Source of the DNA: Kudoa neothunni
Taxonomy: Eukaryota > Cnidaria
Assembly (NCBI GenBank): GCA_964304625.1
Contig: OZ199839.1
Location: 2,666,001-2,730,000, forward strand
Length of the DNA: 64,000 bases
Direction: 5' to 3'
Numbering within the stretch: the first letter of the stretch is position 1; each line of letters begins with the position of its first letter. Position numbers and translations under genes: made by a program. Shown here one piece after another: positions 25,422-37,459 of this stretch. The notes below the pieces were generated by a model. That model saw only the letters and a program-made list of their open reading frames with translations, made no database searches and was not told where the DNA came from.

Positions 25422-28400
25422 ATGACCGTAGATTATAATCGTTCATCCACAAAAGTTCCGATGAAAGGAAATGTTTATGGTGTGTCAGGCCCAGGTAATG
25501 GAATAGTTAACCATTAAAAACAATCACTATAAACAACAACTATAATTTATTGTTTGTAGTTGTGATTGCTGATGGAATGAGAGGCTTTGCTATGTATGAA
25601 CTCGTAAGTTGCACCCATTAACTAAACTTTTATCAATACCTAAGGCGATGGTGTTGTTTTTGTGACTCTAGTTTAACTTTAAATTATCATTAAAGGTGAA
25701 AGTAGGACATTCAAAGTTGGTTGGTGAAATCATTCGTCTCGAAGAAGACACTGCTACAATTCAAGTCTACGAAGAGACATGTAAATGGTTGATTGGTTGT
25801 TTGCATAGATTGTAAATGAATGTAGCTGGGTTGACTGTTGGAGATCCTGTAGAGGGAACCGGTAAACCACTATCGGTGGAATTGGGTCCTGGGATTCTTG
25901 AGAATATATTCGACGGAATTCAACGACCTTTAAAGGTGTGTTTTTTATTAGCAAATTTTTTGGATGAGATGTGATTATCACCACATTTAGGATATCTGTG
26001 ATCTAACCAAAGGAATATACATACCTAGAGGGTTTAATGTGAATTCTATATCTCGAGAATCGAAATGGCACTTTATTCCATCAGAGACAGTCACTGTACG
26101 ATGAGTTTAGTCTCGATAACTCGTGTATATATACTTGATTAAGGTTGGCACACACATCACCGGCGGTGACATCTATGGACATGTTCCCGAAAACAACATG
26201 ATCAAACACATGCTCATGTTTGTGCCGGGGAGCAGTGGAAAGGTGACGTGGATTGCCCCAGAAGGCGATTACACTATTATTGTATTAGTTTATGATGATA
26301 GAATATTTTTGAATGTGATGGTCCTTGTTGGTAGGATACCATTGTCAAAACTGAATTCAACGGAGTGGAAACAAACCATCAAATGCTCACAGTGTGGCCT
26401 GTACGTAAACCACGTCCAACCAGTGAAAAACTGGCAGCCAACCATCCACTCTTGACTGGTCAACGAGTGCTAGATGCTCTATTTCCGTAGATACATTGTG
26501 AGTGCGAATGAGTTTCATCAAAGTGTTTAGATGTGCACAAGGTGGCACAACAGCCATACCTGGCGCGTTCGGTTGTGGTAAAACTGTGATCTCACAAGCT
26601 CTCTCCAAACACTCCAACTCGGATGTGATTATATATGTGGGATGTGGTGAACGTGGTAATGAGATGTCTGAAGTTTTGAGAGATTTCCCAGAGGTAATAT
26701 AACAGCTGTTGTGGTATGAATTGTTAACTGAAATGGTAACTACAGCTCAAAATCGAAGTTAACGGAAAAACCGAATCCATCATGAAACGCACCACACTTG
26801 TTGCCAACACTTCCAATATGCCTGTAGCTGCTAGAGAAGCTTCCATCTACACAGGAATCACGTTGGCAGAATACTTTCGAGATATGGGTTATAATGTGGC
26901 TATGATGGCCGACTCCACTTCACGTTGGGCTGAGGCTCTTCGTGAAATCTCCGGGAGACTTGCTGAGATGCCTGCCGATTCCGGTTATCCCGCCTATCTT
27001 GGTGCTCGTCTGGCGTCATTCTATGAGCGCGCTGGTAGAGTTCAATGTCTTGGAAGTCCACTTCGCAACGGCACAGTTTCTATTGTTGGTGCTGTTTCAC
27101 CTCCAGGAGGTGATTTTGCTGATCCAGTTACATCTGCCACTCTTGGAATTGTTCAAGTATTGGTTGATAATCGTGTGAATTCTGTTGTTAGATTTCTACT
27201 CAACAATAGGTGTTTTGGGGTTTGGATAAAAAATTAGCTCAACGTAAACATTATCCATCTGTCAATTGGCTCATCAGTTACTCCAAATACCTTCGTGCAC
27301 TTGATGATTATTATGATGAGTTTTTCCCCAATTTTGTGGAATATCGGACAAAAGTATTTAAATTACTGGAATTCTTAAGTTTAATCTTCAATTATTAATG
27401 AGCCTGCGAAGCTTTAATTCCTCATAAATTTATTATTAAGAATTATACGATTAGCGGCTGATTTGCAGTTATGCTTTCTCGATATAGAGTCGCCAATCGA
27501 TTTTACCTAATCCCCGTGGGACCAGAGAAAAGTTATTGAGAGTGCATAACTGACCGAGTTTATGTACTTTTTGATGCTTTCGCAGGCAATTAGAAATTTC
27601 TTATATTGAAACAATATAATAAGGTTCACAAGTATTAATTTTTAGAAAGATTTTTATCTTTTTAACATAACTAGAAGAAAAATTTATCTATGCGTTTTGA
27701 TCGTTATCATTTTTATTAGTGTGATTTTTAAACGCAAAACTTTTGTAATTGGGCTTTGAAAAATAATTATTCGTTATTGAGAGATAATGGTTAACTTGCT
27801 GAATTTTTTGAAAAATACGAGAATGATGTTATAAAATTGTTTCATGGTTAAAAGTTGAGCTACAGAGATTACATATAATTGTTAAAATAGCAATTTCAAA
27901 AATTACTATTTTAACAAATTAAGTATATTTTAAATGTTTCATAATCATCCTCGCTTTCTTATTTTACTCAAAATAAATTGATAAATTTTTAATGTCGTTA
28001 AAAAATCGTCAAGTCTTGCAATGACAAATGTCAAATCAAAGGATGGTCTGAACAACTCCTAGAAATGGACGTATAAAATTAGCTCATAAATTATTTTCGG
28101 TCTCTTTCTAAATGTGAATTGAATTCCAGACGTAAATTAAAGCTTACTTTAGAAAATTTGTACATATTACCATAATTAAACATTATTTTGTTGGTTGAAT
28201 ATTGTTGTTTTATATAATTTAAAAAAAGACCTGTAGAAAATCTTGCAGCAATAGCATTCAATTTGTTCTACTAGTTATGGTAACAGTTTTGAGTACATAA
28301 ATGACCACCCAAGAAAATTGACTGTTTTTAAATTAAGGCGTGACGTATAATCATAAAAGCTCCTATAAGTAATGAATGTTCTTAAACTGAATTCCTTTAC

Positions 28401-31400
28401 CAATCTTTTCACATATTTAATCGTCTATAATCAGTCAGTTTATAAATCAATTATAATCTATGGCATAAAATTATCATTTGATCCTCTTTTCAGGATACTT
28501 CTTTTGAATTAATCCAAGCCTATTTTATACGAAGGAATCAATTCGAGATTATTGTTTAACGTTCTAAGTAACAATTAATCAGGCCCCTCGGAGTATAGGT
28601 GGACCCCAGAATTTTTTTATGATTTTGTTTAATAATTGTGTTTTGTATCAATCTACCAAATTATTATTGTAAGAAATGTTTTTACTAATGCGTGCACCTA
28701 TATGCAATGTTCCTATATCTATATAAATAGGACGACCGATTATTTTAAAATGGCTGATATTGGAATTCGTTAGTAACTCCACAAACACACAATATAGATT
28801 CTGGATTACATTTTATATATTGTCTAAAAGAAACCAAATTGCTCATCACGACATATTTTCTCCGTTGTTATAATCTTTGTTCGCCACGTTAACCTAAATG
28901 CCCTATATTTCTCTACTTGGGAAAATCTATCATTTATCTGACATTCCTCCGTAGTTTCTGCATTATCAAAGCGGAGCGTTCTTGTTAGTTGCATGAATCT
29001 GTACAAGGAAATAAGATGTTTGTATATCCTCCTACCTTCGTCACAACCAAACATATCAAAAATAGGCTCTTGGTTATCCTTATGGATAGTTATATACAAT
29101 AAACATCCTTCAATTATTTCCATAATGATTCTTATCGCATTGATTGATATGTTTAATTGTTCGTTCCACTATTTCCATTGGGAAGAAATGATGAAAACAT
29201 CCCGCAATACTAAAGATTCTTTGTGTGTCGTACTTAGTCACACCTTAAAGAAAATTCTTTTTATTTTCTGCCGCCACCTTGGTTTTCTTTGGTTTGATTG
29301 CAATCCATAAATCCTTGTTTTTGTATACAAGCGAATCGTCATTTTCACCACACACGAGATTTTCATCATTCTCATCGCTGAGTCTCTTTCAAATACACCA
29401 GGTCGGGTCTTTCTTTTTCATTTATGTCAATACTATCCTCGCTACTTTTCAAAAAGAAATGCATATCTACAAAATAGAAATTTGTACATGGCACGTTCCT
29501 GGCACAAAATTATTTGTTGGATTTTGGTATGTAGAATAGGTTCAAATTAAATTTCCATTTAAAAATTAATTTAAATAATAATATATTTTTAAAATATCAA
29601 AAAAACTCCTGAGGTCCATTTGGATCCCAATTATACTCCAAAGATGTTTTTGTTATAAAATTTGTTGACATAAAAATTCCAATAAATTTATTCCTCTAAA
29701 TATAAACGTGTTTTATGAGAATAGAAGAAGTTTGGATTCAAATTATTATAAACGACTGAGAAAACAGGATGGCAATTTCGTTTGGGGTCCAAATGGACCC
29801 CAGTTTACTTGGAGGGTTAAGGATTTTTCAAAGCAGAAATAGGGACGAAATCAAAATCACATAATGTAAAAGATTTACCGATTTTCATCCCAAATTTTTA
29901 AAAAATGGAAAAATAATTAACTTTTCATTATATCTAAATGATTTACAATGTAATCATTGATATAATAAATTAAAACAACGGATTTTGAAAATTAAGGTTG
30001 GAACCGAAAAGTTACGTAAAATGAATAATCCCTATTTTTATAAAGAAACTTCGTTGTAAATGACTTTTATTATTTTTAATTTTAACTGCATAAAATAAAC
30101 TTTCTTTATTACTGAAATATTTTTAACTCTGATAATTATATAAAGAGAAGAAAAGTAAAAATACGGAAAATCGATTACCTACTGTAATTAGATGTTTCTA
30201 TCGTAATTTAAATTTAAATCATATAAACACTGAGTGACATAAACCAACAAATTAATTCACTTAACGAAGCTGGATCATACAAAAGAGCGACTCCTTTGTG
30301 TTTATTATGTAGTACTATTAGGAATTAGGCGATCTCTTCAATTAGCTCCAAAAATCTCTTGAGAATTTTCGTAGATTTAACCAACTTAATTAATTCGCAA
30401 CAATAAACTAGGTCGTAATAATCAGAATTGGCTTCTTCAATAAGATTTTGACATCGACAAGGTTATGTTATCTATATTCTATGAAGCTAATTGTATCAAT
30501 CGTCAAAGCCGTAAATGAATGAAAGCTAACCTCGTTATTGCCATGATTTTTCCGGTGAATAGAATAATACAATAAAACTCGAGAAACTGCTTATATTGAC
30601 TTCCTCGGTGCTTCATTAAAAGCGATAGAAGTCCGTTTATGTTGCCTGCCATGAATGGTGCGTCATCTCTTGTTTCATTTACCATTTCCAAGTTGTAGAA
30701 ACTTTTATAAAATACCGTCACAAAATTTCAATATTTAAAAAAAAATATTGTTTTCAGTAGTTTTACCATAAATAGATCTCATGCCAATAAGCTACTCAGT
30801 AATTTCAAATGACTTTGAAACATTATGAACAAAAACAAATAACTGTGCTGTTGAATAAGTAGTTGACCCAACTAAGACAAATAGGAAGTAGAAAAAATTT
30901 TCTATTTTATTTATAAGTTGTATTTTTACATCTACAGAATGCGATGAAATTCTTCGATGAACCGTCATACGATTCAGAGCTACCATCTGAAACCTAGAAA
31001 CAACTTCTCACCTGCTGTAATAATCACATTTCTCAAAATAATTGGCATTAATAAAAACCCTCCCAGTTTTCGCTATCAACAGCAATATATTATAGCTGTG
31101 CTCACATGCTGCTGTAAGATCTGACTGCGCTGTAAATGTTGTTTGTTGTGGATGAAGGAACTTCTCCAACAGTTTAATCCTAGCGCTTCGTTTCTCATTC
31201 AATAAATTTTCAAGTCTATGAACGGTCTCGTGATGCCTTTTGATATTTGATAACTTTAATAAAGCTACTATGGAATGAGATAGCAGACAAAAAATATTTA
31301 TTCCTTATTGAGTAAAACAGTATTTGTTGTCTAGGATTTATCGAATTTATTGTTTTCATCACAAGCTTTCTTTTTCAAATATCGGTAGTCTTAATTTGGT

Positions 31401-32795
31401 AGTAAATCTAATTAAGCCATTTTAAATTTGATATATACCTTACATGGACAAAATAGCTTGGTGGGAATAGGTGAAATGCATTTTAAATTGGCACGCAATA
31501 TGTACCAACATATGTACCAACTACCAGCTCGAACAAATTTTTATTCTTAATGCCAAATTTCACTTTACTTCTTATTTATTTTACTTAATGAAAAGATTTT
31601 GAAAATCTTTAATTTTTCCGCACAATATAAATCTTTTTATTTGGCATCGTTTATGAGATGTATTTAATTAATTTTATTTAAATTAAATTTGAACACAGAA
31701 TTAGCCTGATCAGAGGGGTTTCTTAAGCATAGATCCATCGAGTATTAACTGCGATTTTCTTCACTCCGCGCACTTGAAAGAGTAATTAAAACTGACACAC
31801 GAACTTCGACCAAAAGACGTGTTCTCCGAATCAAAAGCTGAAGCGACTTGTAGCACTAAGTCTTCTTGTATATTTAGAAAGTTTGATTTTGATTTTGCAT
31901 TAGTAACGGCTTGTATTTAACAATACAATAATAATTTATCAATGACATCATTGGATGTGTTCGATATCTAGATGAATCGCGGGAAGGTTAACAGTCAAAT
32001 AATTTTTCATTTATTTTAAGGTGTTTCATAAATTTGAATTTAATTGGGTTTCATTGTGAGCCAGAGTTTACGCACTCCTGGTATATATATATATATATAT
32101 AATTGGTTTTATCATCAAAAACAAAATAAAATCATAGAAAGAACTAAAATAATTAGTCTAACTCATTTTAATAGTTATTGGTTATTGCGTAATAGTCATT
32201 TCTTTACATTCTCCCTTCGAGATATTTATTGATAAATAAAATTAATATTTGGACAGTTTAGAGAAATTCTCCAAGAGGAAGAGGACCTGTCGGAAATTGT
32301 GCAACTAGTTGGAAAGGTAGAAACAACTTATTTAATTTGATAATGAATGTGTTTAAATTGAATTAGGCTTCGTTGGCTGAAACCGATAAAATCACATTAG
32401 AAGTAGCCAAAATCATCAAAGAAGATTTTCTTCAACAAAACAGCTACACGCCATACGACAAATTTTGTCCTATATACAAAACTGTGGGAATGATGTCAAA
32501 TATATGCCTTTTTTATGAACTTGCGAGAAAAGCTGTTGAAAGCACCAACAATCAAACTGATCAAAAAATTAGTTGGGCTGTGATTCGAGAACAAATGGGT
32601 ACAACTATTCTATATGCTCTTAGTACGATGAAATTTAAAGTAATAATTGAGCCAATTCCAGCCTCATTCATCCAGGTTTTTTTCTAATGTATTTTGTAGA
32701 ATCCTGAACTCGACAGCGAAGAAAAAATCCGTCACGAACTCAATGAACTAGCCGAACAAATGCAAACTGCATTCAGACAATTGATGGACTTTTAG
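25422..32795 (+). CDS. ATP6V1A: V-type ATPase catalytic subunit A
   Basis: This is the ATP-hydrolysing A subunit of the V1 sector, which drives proton pumping into acidic organelles. Exons: 25422-25494, 25560-25603, 25696-25780, 25826-25935, 25991-26095, 26144-26281, 26335-26486, 26531-26693, 26746-27156, 27210-27353, 32257-32316, 32367-32639 and 32700-32795. They join in phase to exactly 617 residues, the usual animal length. Visible landmarks are YGVSGP near the N-terminus, [10 protein letters not shown], the Walker A loop GAFGCGKT (residues 246-253), [56 protein letters not shown], the [19 protein letters not shown] block and a C-terminal DEEKI-type helix. No residue of the catalytic core is missing. 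Eleven introns are 44-92 nt, but intron 10 (27354-32256) is 4.9 kb and full of transposons. Confidence 0.97.
27487..30184. mobile_element. pogo-type element, copy in ATP6V1A intron, interrupted
   Basis: This is an inverted copy of the element at 59222-60670, traceable along its whole length. For example, the 30,184-29,825 side matches the complement of 59,222-59,590. The 28,570-27,490 side matches the complement of 59,600-60,670. The right end reads TTACCTACTG followed by TA; the left end is decayed (GAGTCGCCAATCGATTTTACC). Net of the piggyBac inserted at 28575-29820 it is about 1.45 kb, the same as the other copy. No transposase frame is visible. Confidence 0.8.
28579..29816 (-). mobile_element. 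piggyBac relic 4, inserted in the pogo-type element
   Basis: The right end is GGAGGG followed by TTAA (29817-29820). The left side has TTAA at 28575-28578 and then a CCCCTCGGAG end. GGGTCC/GGACCC subterminal motifs lie at both ends. The minus strand encodes the N-terminal half of a piggyBac transposase: [25 protein letters not shown], then [19 protein letters not shown] and ICRDEQFGF (the family's VDEQLVPFRG). The sequence stops right after the first catalytic Asp block, so the rest has been deleted. Frame changes are present. It is younger than the host pogo-type element, because it splits it. Confidence 0.75.
30320..31202 (-). mobile_element. hAT transposase relic (GTF2IRD2/ZBED-like)
   Basis: On the minus strand the order is: an N-terminal piece ([20 protein letters not shown]), then [14 protein letters not shown] and [19 protein letters not shown], then [20 protein letters not shown] and FLEFYCII, then [14 protein letters not shown] and [13 protein letters not shown]. 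These match, in order, the S.A..S.HTV.RR, TAQL..F.R.V...FEITEE, D.APSM.G..NGL, F.HCIIHQE and Y.DL.YH.EVRWLS..K.LKRFFEL.EEI blocks of the hAT-derived GTF2IRD2/FAM200/ZBED5 group. Many stops and shifts are present. Terminal repeats were not found. It lies inside intron 10 of ATP6V1A. Confidence 0.7.
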
Positions 32796-33847
32796 TAATA
32801 CCTCATTGAGAAATGATATGAACGTTTTGCTGCTATGGCAAAATTACGATTTTATATTTAGCGTTTTGTCGTTATTTTTCAACCATAAAGCGAATGAATT
32901 TTTTAGAAATATGTGCGCGCCGCTACAGCTACATACCTTAATTACAATACAGTATCGATTGTAATTAGCATACCAAATTCGTTTAATTTTAGTTTGTTTC
33001 ATGAGATATTAAAAGTGCTGTTTTAATTATCCAACAATATAAGGTCAAAAAACTCCCATTAAATTTTTTTTAAATCATTTTATTGCAAGATAAGGCTAAT
33101 AAATTGACTAAGCAAAATTATGTTAATGAGTAGAGAAACTGATTGGTCGATGGTTATTTGAAAAATGGAGATTTAGCGCTTTATCAGGCCTATAGTTCGT
33201 CGTTATTGTATGTGAACGTAAATTAATTTATTTTAGCTTCTGTATATTATGTAAAGGAATTAATCTAGAATTTGTTTTATTATATATTTTGTTCAGAAAT
33301 AACATAAAGATTATTATTATCAACGTAATATCAATTTGTGGTAATACAAAGAATAACCGATAGCAAATAAACGCGCACGCATTTATTTTCCTTTATTATT
33401 CTTTGTGGATAGTAGAACTTTTTAAATATACACAACAAAAAAATATAGCGTGCGATTTTTTAGGAAGAGAAATTATCATTTCTTAAAATAATTTTGTTGA
33501 TGTAATATATATTGTTAAAATAAGTTCAAATTTAATGAATGATTAGTTCAATGAAATTGCAAAAATAAATCTTTGTTATTTATTTTCTAGAACTTAATCA
33601 AAACAATTACTCTTATATATTTAAATCCTGCATTTATGAATCTTGTTTGGTTGACAACTGGAATAAGATCCTCCAGAAATATAATTTATTCTATTTAAAT
33701 TTACATTAAATTGATTCTCTTCATCAAATAATTGAAAAAACTGTTTACTTTAATCTAAGTATTTTTAATTAATTTTTATAAAATAGTTGTATTTTAATAT
33801 TTTGACGAATCCAATTTGAATTTGAATAAACAAAAACAGCGACATTA
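32796..33847. other. ATP6V1A 3' region and spacer, no gene seen
   Basis: AT-rich DNA with several AATAAA words (for example near 33,365) could serve as polyadenylation signals. Nothing else is supported. Confidence 0.4.
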
Positions 33848-35525
33848 CCGTATATACTCGAGTATAAGTCGCAGTCTTAAACCAAGAATTTATTAATGCT
33901 TAAACTTTTAACAATTTACAAAGTATATTTTAAATAGAATCTGATTATTTTAAGATTAACAAAGAAAATATTCATTATGCAAAGAATAAAATGATTATTT
34001 CAAAAAAATTAACAGACTGTTAATATCCAGCGTCGTCATCATCATCCTCAGCCGACCAAAACTCATCCTCACCGAAGAGGCGTGCACTTTGTTCTAATGT
34101 CAAAGTATCGTCGTAAATTTCGTCTATCTTTTCTTCTGTAATACTGTGTACTTCGTCTTCAGTTACATTCATCGCATTAGAAATGTCACATTTTTTGGAC
34201 GATTTTTGAATTATACTCGCGTCTATGGAGAGCCAAGAATCTTTTACCCATTTAGCTACCAATGTTAATGCAGGTCTCTTAAAATTTCCCGATGCCGTCT
34301 TTTCCGCCAATCCGTCTGACATCTATTTGGTCCATTGATCGCGTACTTTACATTTGAATGGAAAATTTAAAGAAATTTCTAAAGGTTGTAATATTGAGGA
34401 TAAGCCCGAAGGAATAACAGTAGTATCTGTTTTATAGTCGTTTTTGACACGTTGTTTGACATCATCAACGAGATGAGCTCGGAACATATCCCATACTAAC
34501 AGACATGGGTTTTTATCCAAATATGAAGTCCTTACGCATCCATCCATCCTTTCTTGTGAACATGAATGACGACTCCAAGTGGGAATTATTCTTTTGGAAA
34601 CGTTTTCCGTTTAAAAATTATCATTAGAGGAAATTTATTTCCATCCGCCAAACCGGTTAAACCGACGATAAAGTGTGTTTTTTCGTGACCAGTAGTTCTA
34701 ACCGTCACGGCTTTGGTTCCTATGTTATTAACTGTCCGGTTACCAGGAGCATCAAAAAACGTAGGTGTTTCGTCCATGTTTCCACTTCCACTTCGACTAA
34801 GATCATAATTTCTCGTTTTTCTTATAACTATAACATATTTATGAGCGTTGATAATCTTGTCTTCCAAATCGGACGGAATTTTTTGGCAAATTTTGGTCCT
34901 TTGTCTGACAACTAAACCATGCCTGTTCACAAAATGCGTGAACCATCCAGCAGATGCTTTAAAGTTTGAGTCCTTTATAACATCTTTGGATTTTAAGCGA
35001 ATCGCTCCACGCGGCACTACGTATCCGCTTTGTCTCATTTCCTTTATCCAATTGATTAACTCTTCCTCTCCGCGGATAAATTTGGACTTTTTTCTCCTAT
35101 TGGCTTTTTTTGAAACTGGCATTTCCTCCAACTGCAGAAAAGATTTTCTCCAATCGCGTACTTGCCTTTTTCTAACTCCATTTTTATTAGCCGTAAGTCG
35201 ATTGCTGTCGCATTTGATAGCATATTTTGCAACTTTTAATTTGAATTTGGCGTCATAACAGTGTCTTTTTTTAATGGAACTCATTATCCTAACATAAGTG
35301 AAATACATATTAAATATCAAAAAATCAATCCAATCGTTTTAATTAAAAAAATATTTTTTTATATATAATGATAAAAGGTAGAACATAAACTTATTACGGA
35401 TGATTTATATACTTTACAAACTATGAGTCTAATTTTTACGTCGATGTCTCGTGTATAAGTCGCACGAGGTTTATGAAGTAGAGTATTTTGAAAATAAAGT
35501 GCTACCTATACACGAGTATATACGG
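33848..35525 (-). mobile_element. Tigger/pogo transposon with TIRs and CENP-B-like transposase relic
   Basis: A 1.68 kb element has inverted ends CCGTATATACTCGAGTATAA / CCGTATATACTCGTGTATA and TA on both sides (33846-33847, 35526-35527). The minus-strand transposase starts at 35284 (MSSIKKRHCYDAKFKLK). It has a CENP-B-type N-terminal helix-turn-helix with RQVRDWRK, then a second DNA-binding helix set (WFTHFVNRHGLV). The DDE_1 domain follows, with GNMDETPTFFD (first Asp), LLVWDMFRAHLVDDVK (second Asp) and SSILQPLEISLNFPFK. In the last motif the usual third Asp (LQPLD) is Glu. An acidic tail (DEFWSAEDDDDDAG) ends at 34020. It is broken by a TAA after TFPKE (about 34,584), a shift near the GGAT repeats at 34,545 and a TAG at about 34,322. 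Confidence 0.9.
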
Positions 35526-35869
35526 TAGATGGAGAAAAATGTTCGAAACGTAAACATTTCAATTTTCTTAGAGGGTTATCGTATCAGTAAGTGAGTCATT
35601 ATTCCGAAATTAAATTTTAACATTAACGTTGGAATATTATAATTAAATTATACGAGTTTTAGGCTTATACATCGATATGTAATTATCTTCACGTATTTCA
35701 ACAATTAACAAAATGAGAAATAAAATAAGCGAAAAATTCTTCTGTATGGTTTACCCTAGTACAATGCAACCTCGGAGTTCAACCAAAAATTTTGAGCCAG
35801 AAAAGCTATTGATTTCGAACACATATAGAAAGGATATTCAGAAAAAATCCAGTTGGAGTAAAAAACAGT
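35526..35869. other. spacer between Tigger element and SINE-like repeat
   Basis: Nothing is recognised. Confidence 0.4.
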
Positions 35870-36380
35870 TTTTTTGTTTACAAAGTTAAATTCCTGCCTC
35901 AACTAGTTAGGTTGTGAAGTTCGGCTGGTTAGACCTTCTCCATTCACGCTGTAGGAACCGCTGCGGCAGATTACCGCGACTTATGTTTATGCGGTGATAT
36001 GGGATTTTAACCCAAAAAATATCATCGTTTCGGAGCAACCACCACCCCAACCATACCCTGGACAAACCCAAAATTATTCTGGTAAAGTCTTCTAAATGGG
36101 GACTTTGGCTCTATGGAAACCCCCTCTGAGTTTTATTTCGTTCCTGTACCCCGACGTTTATGGGTTTATGAGCGCCCGAGTTCTACCCTTCCGCCAGACT
36201 CCTCTCCCAGCTGCGAGCAAGACCACGATAAACCGTAGATCCTTGCGATCAGATTACTACAGCCTTCCTACTTAATTTCGAATTAGGAGTACAGGGAAGC
36301 CTGGACTAGGCCTCGAATTCACAACCTCAAATTATGCGAACATCATTGAAAGAGAACCACTCGTAATCTATCGTATGACA
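35870..36380 (-). repeat. tRNA-derived SINE-like repeat
   Basis: A ~500-bp block is much richer in G+C than its surroundings. On the minus strand its head (36,375-36,305) resembles a tRNA-Ser-like pol III promoter: CGAGTGGTTCTCTTTCAATG (A-box region), then GGTTGTGAATTCGAGGCC (B-box-like). A ~330-bp body contains a CAGCTGGGAGAGGAGTC segment. The 3' end near 35,870 is A-rich. No clear target duplication was seen. The match to a tRNA is by eye only. Confidence 0.5.
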
Positions 36381-36921
36381 GCCCAAAAAATATTCATCCC
36401 TTATTTCATTCTTATCATTATATTTTATATTTGTTATATTTTATAAACACAAGACATGCTTGTTTTTTTAATAAATACGAATAAAAATAGTCATTTATTG
36501 AGGAGCGGTAACGGATCAAACTAATTTTGAATATTTTGCATTGGAAAAATCATTCGGAGTTCGAACACACTTCTAGAACGGATTATGGTCGAAGTCCGAG
36601 GTTGCACTTTATGTATCATTTCGAATTGTCTCCTGAGCGCTCCAGTTAATATTTTTATTTCAATCAGAAGATTATTAGCTATAAATTCAGATCACATAAT
36701 AATAGGAGGCACTTTAAATCAGATTATCGCTAAAATGGCACGCTCATCCCTTTGAACAACTTCAATTGAAATCATAGCATATAACGATGATATTTAGAAT
36801 AATCGAATAAACAGAGGATATTTTCACACAATTTCAATCGCATAAAATACTATTAATTTAGGCGTCCAAATAAAGACTATTTTAAACAACTGACACCAAC
36901 AAAAACTAATCTAGATTGCGG
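36381..36921. other. spacer, no gene seen
   Basis: Plain AT-rich DNA lies downstream of RPL14. Confidence 0.4.
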
Positions 36922-37459
36922 TTATTTTTTTGCATGCTTATTTTTTCTTTCGGTTGCAGCAAGGACACGACATTGTTTCTTGATGACTCTTGAACGCTAA
37001 AAAATTATTAATCTTTCACACACTGACCGACCAACAACTAGGCTGAAGTTACCAATCTTTTAAGATGTTGAACCTTGAATCTTTCGAAATCATTGAGAGA
37101 GCTTCTAATAGCTCTAGCAGCTTGATGCTTAGCCCAGCTGGTTTCAGCCCATTTCTTCTCAATCTCGGCTTTATCAAAGGCTTCCTTGACAATTCTGGAA
37201 GGGGAATGATGGCATATTTTAACATTAAACTTTGTCAGTCGGATGGTTCTAATATTGACGCTTTGTCTTGGAACACCGGTGCTGGGACCATCGATGAGAA
37301 CCCACTTTTGAGAAATTGGGTTCACAATAACGGCCAATTTTCCCCTAAACTTGCCGTCCTCAATATGAACAACTTTTCCAATCTCTACTTGATTTTTAAA
37401 TGTAACCTAAACAAATATATCAGTGAAAGAGTGAATTTTACAGAACCATGTCGTACCAT
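36922..37459 (-). CDS. RPL14: large-subunit ribosomal protein eL14
   Basis: This is a structural protein of the cytosolic 60S subunit. The exons are 37459-37457 (the ATG alone), 37406-37053 and 36996-36922, all in phase, giving 143 residues. Key blocks are VEIGKVVHIEDGKFRGKLA (KOW-type start), VLIDGPSTGVPRQ, RTIRLTKFNVKICHHSPSRI, WAETSWAKHQAARAIRSSLN and DFERFKVQHLKRLRSRVIKK. The DGPxTGVPRQ and RSSLNDFxRFK blocks are closer to arthropod-type than vertebrate eL14, from memory of those sequences. The C-terminus is short and basic, and lacks the long Ala/Lys tail of vertebrates. A first exon consisting only of the start codon is common in ribosomal protein genes. Confidence 0.95.
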
